A stretch of 64,000 nucleotides of DNA, taken from contig JAGCPD010000003.1 of NCBI GenBank assembly GCA_017645305.1, positions 180,609-244,608 on the forward strand, given 5' to 3'. The stretch comes from Bacteroidaceae bacterium. GTDB taxonomy: Bacteria; Bacteroidota; Bacteroidia; Bacteroidales; Bacteroidaceae. This document shows, piece by piece, positions 53,736 to 62,500 of the stretch; position 1 is the stretch's first letter, and each line of letters begins with the position of its first letter. A model generated the notes under the pieces. It was not told the DNA's origin. It was given only the letters and a program-made list of their open reading frames with translations, and made no database searches. The position numbers and the translations under genes were made by a program.

Positions 53736-55043
53736 CTATTTTATATCCTTGACTGCATTCAAATATTCCCCATTGTCGAACCAGCCTCTTGAAATAAGCT
53801 GGTTGTAACACTCTCTGATTCGCAAGCCTACCTTCTCCCATGTAATCCGGTCAACCTCTTTGATGCCTTCTTCTGCCAGATATTTATGCAAAGCATCATT
53901 GGTGCAGATTCCATAGATAGCATTTGCCATAGCATCTATATCCCAATAATCGACTTTAATTACATTCGACAGGATTTCACCACAGCCAGACTGCTTCGAG
54001 ATAATGCTGGGACATCCGCATTGCATAGCTTCCAGCGGAGCAATTCCGAAAGGCTCACTTACACTGGGCATAACAAATACATCCGAATTCTTATAGCATT
54101 CGTAAACCTGCTTTCCGCGCTGGAACCCCGGGAAGTGACATCTGTCAGCAATTCCGTAGGCTGCGGCCAGGTCTATCATGGCATACATCATATCGCCACT
54201 GCCCGCAAAACAGAAACGGATGTTGTGACTACGGTCAAGAACTCGCTTGGCAGCCTCAATAAAATACTCGGGGCCCTTCTGCATGGTAATGCGTCCCAAA
54301 TAGGTAACCACTTTCTCGTCAGGATTCTTGTGCGGTTCTATGTTCTTAATCTCATCGGAAAGCGGATATACTGCGTTATGCATAGCCACACATTTGCTGG
54401 GATCCTGATGATACTGATTAATTACAGTCTGCCTGGTAAGTTCGCTTACACACATGATGCAATCTGCATGGTCCATACCATTCTTTTCGATACTGTAAAC
54501 CGTGGGATTAACCTTTCCACGGGAACGGTCGAAATCTGTCGCATGAACATGAATGCAGAGCGGCTTGCCACTGACCATCTTTGCATGTACACCTGCAGGA
54601 TATGTAAGCCAGTCGTGAGCATGAATCATATCAAACTGTTCACTACGGGCCAGCACACCGGCAATAATCGAGAAATTGTTAATCTCCTCGTGCAAATTAC
54701 CCGGATAGCCTCCGGCAAATCTGATACAACCTAAGTCATCCAGTCCTTGCAGATAGTTAAAGTCGGCATACAAATGATCGCGGAACCGGAAATAGTCTTC
54801 AGCGGTATGTCCTACAAAGCGATCCTTTATCCAGTCGTAATTAACATCTCGCCATACAACCGGCACTTGACTCATGTTTATTATTTTGAGGAATTTTTCC
54901 TCTTCTCCTGTGGGTTTTGGCATACAGAATGTTGTCTCTACATCACCCTGCAAACTAAGTCCTTTGGTAATACCATAAGAAGCAACTGCCAATCCTCCAT
55001 AGATCTTAGGAGGAAACTCCCATCCGAACATTAATACTTTCAT
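53736..55043 (-). CDS. GT4-type glycosyltransferase (glycogen synthase-like)
   Basis: 435 aa with both Rossmann halves: VLMFGWEFPPKIYGGLAVAS (N-terminal), DMIHAHDWLTYPAGVHAKMV, KVVTYLGRITMQKGPEYFIE, IRFCFAGSGDMMYAMIDLAA and the nucleotide-sugar E-x7-E region VSEPFGIAPLEAMQCGCP. Inferred to elongate alpha-1,4-glucan from a nucleotide-glucose in the cytoplasm. A rare strong AGGAGG precedes its ATG. It lies between the debranching enzyme (20 bases) and GH57 (28 bases). Confidence 0.92.
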   Translation of the reverse strand: MKVLMFGWEFPPKIYGGLAVASYGITKGLSLQGDVETTFCMPKPTGEEEKFLKIINMSQVPVVWRDVNYDWIKDRFVGHTAEDYFRFRDHLYADFNYLQGLDDLGCIRFAGGYPGNLHEEINNFSIIAGVLARSEQFDMIHAHDWLTYPAGVHAKMVSGKPLCIHVHATDFDRSRGKVNPTVYSIEKNGMDHADCIMCVSELTRQTVINQYHQDPSKCVAMHNAVYPLSDEIKNIEPHKNPDEKVVTYLGRITMQKGPEYFIEAAKRVLDRSHNIRFCFAGSGDMMYAMIDLAAAYGIADRCHFPGFQRGKQVYECYKNSDVFVMPSVSEPFGIAPLEAMQCGCPSIISKQSGCGEILSNVIKVDYWDIDAMANAIYGICTNDALHKYLAEEGIKEVDRITWEKVGLRIRECYNQLISRGWFDNGEYLNAVKDIK

Positions 55044-55063
55044 CTTACTGTTCCTCCTTCTGA

Positions 55064-57007
55064 TTATACTTCGTTATATTTATCCAACAATTTAACTATA
55101 CGCATGATACCCGATACGTTCATAGCAAAACTTATTGCGCCACGTCCGTGGAACGGCGGGTTGCCATCAAACAGTTCCGGGATTGTACCTATACAATGAT
55201 AGAAAAGTTCCTCCTCGTACCCCACCAAAAGGCGGTCAACATAGCTTAGGCGACTCATCTTGTAAACATTCAGACAAGCCTCCATATAGAAACCTGCCAA
55301 CCAGGGCCACGCCGTTCCCTGATGATAAGCGTAGTCGCGCTGTACCTGAGGTCCGACATACATAGGATTGTAACCGCGGCTCTTGGGCGACAACGAGCGA
55401 AGCCCCTTTGGCGTACTCAACTCCTTGGTACAATAATCCAGTACAGACTTCTGCTGTTTCTTGTCAAGTGGAGAATAATCCAGCGCAACGGCAAAAATCA
55501 TATTCGGACGCACATCGTAATTCCTGTAGCCATCTACACAATAGTCACACAAATATCCGTATTCATTATAGAACATCGGAGCGAAACTGTTTGCACAACG
55601 GTCTGCGGCACTTTCAAGAACAGCTGTAAAGTATTCGTTCTTAACATGCTTGCAAAGTTCCGTACAGAATCTTAGGGCATTGTACCAAAGTGCATTGAAC
55701 TCTACAATATAACCGGTACGCGGTACGATAGGCCTACCGTTAGCAGAACTATTCATCCATGTTATAGCCTTATCGCGTCCCTCGCTATATACCAGCCCGT
55801 TTTCCTTAACCTGAAGATTCGGATGATTACCGCCACGCAGCCATTCCATTATGTCCCAGAGCAAATGCCCGTATTTCTCTTCGCATTTATCCATTGAGAC
55901 AAAATTGCTGTATTGCTGGATACACCAGATAGCCCACAACAGCACATCGGGATGTTCCATTTCGGTCACACTCACAGTTAGCGGTTCACCAGCCATGAAT
56001 TCCCTGATTGCCTTCTCGGCAGTCTCCATTACATCATCAAACTTTTTCACTTCGTTATTTGTCAGTGTAAGTCCTGGCAACGAGATGAACATGTCTCTGG
56101 CTCGGCATTTAAACCAAGGATAGCCTGCCAGCACATAGTCTTCATGCTCACGATGAACAAAGAACTGGTGTGCGCTGTTTACCAAAGTGTTATAGAAGTT
56201 ATCCCTGGGCGTACGTACATTCAGCTCATAGTCTGCCAGATCCGCCAGTTTATCAACATCCACTTCTTCCAAACCTGCGGCAAAGACAACGCTTTCACCC
56301 TTTCCGATGGTAAACTCAAAGTAGCCGGGCACATACAAATCCTCGTCACTTGCATAGCCGCGTTCCTGTTCCTTCGGATATTCCAGTCCCCTGTACCAGT
56401 CAGGACGGAAGACAAACTCGTTCTCTTTATTGCACTGCATATACAAATCGGGATAACCCTCGTACATACAAGTCTTTATACCATTTCTAACCAACTGGTA
56501 GTCCCTGTTCACCTTGTCGTTCTCATGAGTAAACTCACGTACGCTGCGGAAGGCCAGGAATGGCTGTAGGCGAAGTGTTGTCTGACTATGTGCATCCAGC
56601 AACGAGTATCTGATAATGATACGGTTCTCAAAATGCTGGAACATCTGCTCACGCTTCAGTATTACGCCTCCAACCCTGTAAATGGTTGTAGGCACCTGCA
56701 AAGAGTCAAACTCACGTATATACTTATGTCCTCTGGGACTGAAATTGTCACCTCTGTACTTATGGAGGCCCAGATTGAATTCTGCACCATGTTGAATAAC
56801 GGTTGCATCCAGCGAGGACAACAAAACATGGTTCTCATTGTCCAGTTCAGGTACAGGCACCACCAGCAAACCATGATACTTGCGTGTATTACAGTCAACG
56901 ATAGTCGTACAGGAATAGGCACCCGAACGGTTAGACCGAAGAACCTCCTTTGGCAGAGAGTCCGCCAAGTTTGTCATCAAAGTCTTATCGAATCGTAAAT
57001 AACTCAT
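55064..57007 (-). CDS. Glycogen debranching enzyme (amylo-alpha-1,6-glucosidase family)
   Basis: 647 aa. The N-terminal GDE_N-like domain has RSGAYSCTTIVDCNTRKYHG, LLVVPVPELDNENHVLLSSL; the C-terminal (alpha/alpha)6 domain shows VLAGYPWFKCRARDMFISLP, GLVYSEGRDKAITWMNSSAN, TPKGLRSLSPKSRGYNPMYV and YAYHQGTAWPWLAGFYMEAC. It removes alpha-1,6 branches from glycogen. First gene of the debranching-GT4-GH57 operon, promoter at 57075-57082. Confidence 0.94.
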   Translation of the reverse strand: MSYLRFDKTLMTNLADSLPKEVLRSNRSGAYSCTTIVDCNTRKYHGLLVVPVPELDNENHVLLSSLDATVIQHGAEFNLGLHKYRGDNFSPRGHKYIREFDSLQVPTTIYRVGGVILKREQMFQHFENRIIIRYSLLDAHSQTTLRLQPFLAFRSVREFTHENDKVNRDYQLVRNGIKTCMYEGYPDLYMQCNKENEFVFRPDWYRGLEYPKEQERGYASDEDLYVPGYFEFTIGKGESVVFAAGLEEVDVDKLADLADYELNVRTPRDNFYNTLVNSAHQFFVHREHEDYVLAGYPWFKCRARDMFISLPGLTLTNNEVKKFDDVMETAEKAIREFMAGEPLTVSVTEMEHPDVLLWAIWCIQQYSNFVSMDKCEEKYGHLLWDIMEWLRGGNHPNLQVKENGLVYSEGRDKAITWMNSSANGRPIVPRTGYIVEFNALWYNALRFCTELCKHVKNEYFTAVLESAADRCANSFAPMFYNEYGYLCDYCVDGYRNYDVRPNMIFAVALDYSPLDKKQQKSVLDYCTKELSTPKGLRSLSPKSRGYNPMYVGPQVQRDYAYHQGTAWPWLAGFYMEACLNVYKMSRLSYVDRLLVGYEEELFYHCIGTIPELFDGNPPFHGRGAISFAMNVSGIMRIVKLLDKYNEV

Positions 57008-57074
57008 AAAATGTTGTATAGTATAAGCTCGGTTAAATTTGTTAGTTTTGTTTAATTTAGTGTATCTATGACTT

Positions 57075-57082
57075 CAAAATTA
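57075..57082 (-). promoter_or_regulatory. Promoter -7 box of the glycogen operon
   Basis: TAATTTTG on the minus strand (57082-57075), ~68 bases before the ATG. It diverges from the Crp-family promoter in a 228-base intergenic region with nothing else recognised. Confidence 0.55.
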
Positions 57083-57175
57083 TATATTTTTTTTAACACG
57101 AACAACGAACAATGGCATTTTTTTGTTCCGTAAAGTCAAATTACTGGAAATTCATAGCAAATTTGGCCAAGATTG

Positions 57176-57207
57176 TTTGGAAAAGCGTGTTTTTTTGGAT
57201 AACTTTG
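57176..57207 (+). promoter_or_regulatory. Promoter of the Crp-family regulator
   Basis: TTTG (57176-57179), 20 bases, TAACTTTG (57200-57207), 32 bases before the ATG at 57239. Confidence 0.75.
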
Positions 57208-57238
57208 CACGCGATAACACAGAATTCGGTATTAGTTG

Positions 57239-57928
57239 ATGTTTGACAACGAGGAGGTTTTAGATAGTCTGTCTGAATTGGCAGTCACTTTGACTGTTGA
57301 AGAAAAAAGGCAAGTTGCAATGCACATGGTTGTTCGTACATTCGAGAAAAACGAAACCATCTACAGCGAAGGAGACGAGCCAAAGAATTTATTATGCCTT
57401 ATAGAGGGCAAGGTAAAGATATACAAAGAAGGTGTTGGAGGCAGGAACCAAATAGTGCGGGTAGTGCGGCCTGTTGAGTATTTCGGATATCGTGCAGCAT
57501 TCTCCGAAGAGAACTATGTAACGGGAGCCGCTGCATTCGAGGCATCCACAATAGCCATCATTCCCATGCGTCTTATCTATTCCATCGTTGACAGGAATGC
57601 CCATCTTTGCAACTTTTTTATCCGCAAGCTGGCCAAGGCTTTAGGCAAGAGCGATGAACGGACGGTAAATCTTACCCAGAAACATATTCGCGGCCGCCTT
57701 GCCGAAAGCATCCTTTTCCTGAAAGAAAACTATGGTGTGGAAGAAGACGGATGTACGCTTAGCATCTACCTGAGCCGTGAAGATATGGCAAATCTCAGCA
57801 ACATGACCACCAGTAACGCCATCCGTACCCTCAGCCTTTTTGCTCAGGAAAAGATGATAGCCATTGACGGCCGCAAGATTAAGATTATCAACGAAGAAGC
57901 TCTCCGCAAGACTTCAGAGATTGGTTAA
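57239..57928 (+). CDS. Crp/Fnr-family transcriptional regulator
   Basis: 229 aa from ATG 57239 (a TTG one codon earlier is less likely). Residues ~18-130 are a cyclic-nucleotide-binding-like jelly roll (HMVVRTFEKNETIYSEGDEP, NLLCLIEGKVKIYKEGVGGR), a dimer helix follows, and ~150-220 a winged helix (GRLAESILFLKENYG, YLSREDMANLSNMTTSNAIR, TLSLFAQEKMIAIDGRKIKI). No FNR-type Cys cluster. Ligand unknown. Divergent from the glycogen operon, so control of it is conceivable. The stop overlaps miaA by 4 bases, convergent. Confidence 0.92.
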   Translation: MFDNEEVLDSLSELAVTLTVEEKRQVAMHMVVRTFEKNETIYSEGDEPKNLLCLIEGKVKIYKEGVGGRNQIVRVVRPVEYFGYRAAFSEENYVTGAAAFEASTIAIIPMRLIYSIVDRNAHLCNFFIRKLAKALGKSDERTVNLTQKHIRGRLAESILFLKENYGVEEDGCTLSIYLSREDMANLSNMTTSNAIRTLSLFAQEKMIAIDGRKIKIINEEALRKTSEIG

Positions 57929-58875
57929 TTCCGTTCCATCAGTTTCAGAATCTCCCCTATTTTCTCCTCCATCGGCAGCAGAGCATCTATCCAGTGTATC
58001 TGAATGCCTCTGCGTTCCATTCCCCTGAACCACGTCATCTGTCGCTTGGCAAACTGATGGATGGCGATTTCCAGTTGTCGCACCATCTCGTCATATGACA
58101 ACTGCCCAATGCAATATAGCGTAAGATACTTATACTCCAAACCGTAATAAATAAGATCCTCCGGTGCCACCTTCTCCAGCAGCCCCTTCACCTCCTGCAC
58201 CATATTTTCCTCTTCCAAGCGCTTATGCAGACGTTCTGTAATCTTCCTTCTGCGCAGCTCGCGGTCTATATTCACGCCTATTGTCAGGCTCTTTATATGC
58301 GGGAACTCACGCTCCATTATGTTGTTTTGCCTGTAGTACTCCTGAATCTCTATAGCGCGAATGGCTCGTTTGGGCGTATCCACGTCTGTAGTGTTATGAA
58401 GCGTCTTATATCCCTTTAGTATTTCCGTAAGCTTTTCCAGACCATACCCCGCCAGTTCCTCCCTTAATGCAGCGTTTTCAGGAACGGGAACCATCTTGTA
58501 GCTTTTCAGCACAGACTCTATGTACAAACCCGTTCCGCCACACATGATAGGCAGCCTACCCCTTCCTATAATATTATAATAGGTATGCCAAAAGTCTTGC
58601 TGATACTGGAACAGGTTGTACTTCTCACCAGCTTCCGCAATATCTATCAGATGATAAGGTACTTTTAAGGTTGAGAGCGTAGGATTGGGGATTGAAGGTT
58701 GAGAGACCGTATAATCTGCCAAGTCCTTTCCCGTACCTATATCCATCCCCTTATACACCTGTCTGCTGTCCGCACTAATAATTTCAGCATTCCCTAACCT
58801 GGCAGCCAAATGTGCCGCCAATGTAGTTTTTCCAGATGCGGTAGGACCTAATATGGTGACAATGTCAGCATTCAT
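57925..58875 (-). CDS. miaA: tRNA dimethylallyltransferase
   Basis: MiaA adds a dimethylallyl group to A37 of tRNAs reading UNN codons. 316 aa with the P-loop TILGPTASGKTTLAAHLA, ISADSRQVYKGMDIGTGKDL, GGTGLYIESVLKSYKMVPVP, PKRAIRAIEIQEYYR and QFAKRQMTWFRG. Near residue 65 the link is occupied by SQPSIPNPTLSTLK, encoded by a GGATTGGGGATTGAAGG-type repeat (~58665-58705), not a normal part of the family. Downstream of xpt by 20 bases, probably one operon. Confidence 0.96.
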   Translation of the reverse strand: MNADIVTILGPTASGKTTLAAHLAARLGNAEIISADSRQVYKGMDIGTGKDLADYTVSQPSIPNPTLSTLKVPYHLIDIAEAGEKYNLFQYQQDFWHTYYNIIGRGRLPIMCGGTGLYIESVLKSYKMVPVPENAALREELAGYGLEKLTEILKGYKTLHNTTDVDTPKRAIRAIEIQEYYRQNNIMEREFPHIKSLTIGVNIDRELRRRKITERLHKRLEEENMVQEVKGLLEKVAPEDLIYYGLEYKYLTLYCIGQLSYDEMVRQLEIAIHQFAKRQMTWFRGMERRGIQIHWIDALLPMEEKIGEILKLMERN

Positions 58876-58895
58876 GCTTTTCAGGCAGACTTTAA

Positions 58896-59468
58896 TTAAA
58901 CAAGCTCAATGCTATTATCTTCATTAATACGTTTGATAGTGGCAAGGGCATGATACGGTATTTCGTGGTCGTGCAGAAACTGACCGCCTCCGGCAAAGCC
59001 TTTTTCCACCAGAAAGCCCATGCCCACAATCTTTGCGCCAGATTGGCGGCAGAGGTGAATAACGCTACCTGAAGCATGACCGTCTGCCAGAAAATCGTCA
59101 ATAAACAGGATTCTGTCATCGGCAGTCAAAAAACGACGGTCAATGCACACCGTGGTATTGTCGCTGCGAGTAAAGGACCATACCCATGATTGCCAAGTCT
59201 CGTCCACATTATTGGGAACTTTCTTCTTGATAAAAACCACAGGGAGGTTCATCAGATAGCCCGTCATGATAGCTGGAGCAATACCGGAGGCCTCTATGGT
59301 CACAATTTTGTTAATACTCTGGTCCTTGAAAAGACGTGCGAACTCCTCAGCGCAATGCATCATCAGCTGCGGGTCAAGTTGATGATTCAAAAAACTGTTA
59401 ACCAGTACAACACCGCCATTTGCCCTACCACTGCCATCTCGCAGTATCCTTTGTCTTAGTTCTTCCAT
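58896..59468 (-). CDS. xpt: Xanthine phosphoribosyltransferase
   Basis: 190-aa type I phosphoribosyltransferase for purine salvage (xanthine to XMP). MEELRQRILRDGSGRANGGV and VNSFLNHQLDPQLMMHCAEE match Xpt, as do VTIEASGIAPAIMTGYLMNL, KKKVPN and the PRPP loop RILFIDDFLADGHASG. Promoter at 59518. Confidence 0.95.
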   Translation of the reverse strand: MEELRQRILRDGSGRANGGVVLVNSFLNHQLDPQLMMHCAEEFARLFKDQSINKIVTIEASGIAPAIMTGYLMNLPVVFIKKKVPNNVDETWQSWVWSFTRSDNTTVCIDRRFLTADDRILFIDDFLADGHASGSVIHLCRQSGAKIVGMGFLVEKGFAGGGQFLHDHEIPYHALATIKRINEDNSIELV

Positions 59469-59517
59469 ATTGTACTTAATAATTCACACACAGGTTTCAC
59501 ACCCTGCATATCTCTGC

Positions 59518-59525
59518 AAAGATAG
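59518..59525 (-). promoter_or_regulatory. Promoter -7 box of xpt-miaA
   Basis: TATCTTTG on the minus strand (59525-59518), 50 bases before the xpt ATG and just after the protease gene's stop. Confidence 0.65.
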
Positions 59526-59532
59526 TGTATGT

Positions 59533-62500
59533 TTATTTCAGTCTTGTTGTGTATTTCAGCGTCACGTTGCCGTCTGCTGTGATCTTCTTGGTTGTAATCC
59601 CCTCCGGGGAGATTTTCGCATTGTCAAAGACGTTGACCTGGGGGTCATTGTACCACTTCCAACCATCTACGTTGTCAAACACTTCTGCGTTGAGCGTGTA
59701 AGTTCCCTCGCCTGTGTAGCTGACGTTGTAAGTATAGTCATAATTGCGAGTAACGGTGAATGTGCCGGAAATCTTGTGCTGCATTGTTCCGTTCAGCAGG
59801 CTCATCGCTCTCTCTACCAAGTTATACTTGTCGCCATTGCTGAAGCGCATGGCGGATTCTTCCACCGTTTTTTCCACAAACGAATAGCTGGTGTTAATGG
59901 CGAACTTACCCGTCCCTTCGTTGCCGTTCATCTTGCCTACGATGTCGCCGCCGATGGTGATATTACCCGAATTGTCAACCGTGATAAAGTCGTGGCGCTT
60001 GAAGAATTTCTCAATCTCATATTGGAAGCGCACATTCTTGTAGAAATTGTCGTTGAAGGTGATGGAAACCCCAACAGCGTCTTCTACCGAATAAGGTTCA
60101 GATATTAGATTTCCTTGACTGTCTTCATGGTAGAACGTACCCGACATGTTCCAAGGTGTATCGATATGGTCGGGGTCGTACGTCAGCTCCAGGTTCTTCA
60201 ACTTCGGTGCTTCAATTTCTACGCCATCCGTGGCGAGGTCAATGTTCACATAGACCGTTCCTGTGCCGTCTGGGATGCTGAAGCAATAACTCTTCTGTTC
60301 GATGTCTTCCTCGTTGTAGAGCGTCAGTTGGGGCTTCATCCCGTTCTGCATCAGCGAGAACTCTGTCAGGTACCCGATGACGGCACGTCCCTTGTCGTTC
60401 AACGTCTTTATCCACTTCTCCTTGTCTTTCACAACCTCGGGCACCTCGCTGAAACCTATCTTCCAACCGGCATATTTCGACTTCACGCCTTCCTTCCACT
60501 CAGAATCGATCACGCGGATGCCGATCTTTGTGTTCAACTCTGCGGCTACGGCGTTGGCGGCACTCACGGCACGCTTATTGGCTTGCGCAGCGAGGTTTGT
60601 CTTGATGGCTGTGAAGACGCTCACCAGCTCGCCGTTCATCAGCTCGGCAAAGTACTCGTCGCTGATCTGCTTCTGAAGGGACTCCTCGGGATAGAGATAC
60701 GTGCCGATACCATGCACGTCCTTCTCGGCGCAGCAGAAGTCATAGTCCGCCTTGTACTCGTTCGACCAAAAACGGTCGCAATAGACGCGCACAGACTGCT
60801 CGATGAAGGCATCCAGGCGATTCTTGGTCATCCTACCCTCGGCAAAGACGGGATAGAAGTAGTTGTACCAGTCTTTCGTGCTGCGGTAGCATTTCGGCTT
60901 GTACTGCTTGCTGTAGAAATAGTGGTAGGCATCGTTGTACAGGTCGTGCTTGCGCTGCTGCACTATCGTTCCGAACTTGTTCAGCGCCACACCGATGAAG
61001 GCGACGCATGCCATCGAAGCCGACATGACGGGCGTGCCGATAGCCGAAGCCATCTGCCCCGTGGCAAAGTTCAGAATGGTGCTCAGCGTTCCTGACGCCA
61101 CACCGATGTCGTCGCCCTTGATGTCGGCACCCACAACGTCGAGGATGCTGACGGCTGTGCCGAGATACCCCATCGCCTCAACGGCATTGTTGATTTTCTC
61201 GGGACTGAAGCCCAAAGGGTTGCCCACACCGCTGATGGCGTTATAAACAATATCCAGTCCCAGCGTCTGCATCTTCGACACATCACCCCAGAACGCACGG
61301 ATCTGTTCTTTCTCCGGGTCGTCGGAGGAGACGAGATTGAGCAGGTACTTCGTGGCTTCGTTGAACTCCCGCAGTTCGGGGAAGCTCTCGTAAGCCAGCT
61401 CGAAGACGGCCTGCATCGTGTGGTCCAGCTCGTCTGTGGTGGTGAAGATACCGAAGGTGGAAAGGTGGTCGGTGGTGATAATGACTGCCCGCTGCACATC
61501 ATCGTACTTGAAATAGACGGGCTCCCACTTGCCGGTTTCCCCGTTGAAGTAGGCGGCATGGACCTTCTCACCAGCCGACAGCGTGACGGGGAGCGTAAGC
61601 CGTGCCGTACCGCTCAACTCGTGCTCGTCGTTGCTCAGGCTCAGGTCAACGGCATAGCCGCGGACGGCGTTCTCCAGCACCTTCGGGGTGAGCACGGAGT
61701 TGCGGATGCACAGCTGCACATCGTCGTCGATGGCAGTTGCATCGAACGTCACGGAGCACTTCTGTGCATTAACGGTGAGCGTTGAGTCGTTCAGGTCGAA
61801 CACTTCCGCATTCTCATACACAAAGCCGGGCATCCACGAGATGCTGTCCACAGCAGAAACCGGCGCTATGACATCGTCCTTACCGTTTCGCTTGATGATG
61901 ACCTGCTTACCGTCGTCGCTGATTTCCATGCTGTTCACCTCGCTCAGCGGGATGTTCACACGCTCTGCATCATTGCTCCTGTTTACCACCATATAATATT
62001 GGCGTGCCTGCGCTGGAGCGGGGTTGTATTCAAGACTACCGTAAATGTTGACAAAGCGTCGCCAACCAGGGGCATTGCGGTATAACTCTTCTGTACCTTC
62101 TGGGACATAGAGCTTAGTTTGATAATCGGGATTTTCGGGGAAGAATGATTCGTTGAAAGTCGTGTCGTTGGCAATAGGAGGAACGACCGAATAGCACGAT
62201 AGGCTCCCAGGCTTTGAACAATCCTCGAATGCACCTTCCATCTCGATAATAGTGTTTGGAATCTCTATATTGCAACGGATACTGCGTGGCTCCAGTTTGA
62301 CGACAGTCTCGGGGAGCGGCATCTGGAAGCGACGAAAGGTGACCGTCATAATCAGACTCGTACCATTGCTGTTGCAAAGGAACTCCTGATAATAAGGTGA
62401 GCAGAGGAAATTAGGATTGTTCTCTACCTTGAAAAACGACAAACGTGAGAATTTGAACGCATCGGGGGCTATGGTCTTGAGCGTGGATGGTATGATGAAC

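Noticed and set aside
60115..61095. Long plus-strand frames opposite the C10 protease, and similar ones opposite folD (11648-12517), ffh (12856-13722), the GT4 gene (53886-54734) and the GH95 gene (608-1078, 1508-2281)
   Set aside because: All lie antisense to well-supported genes, lack family motifs and start without promoter context.
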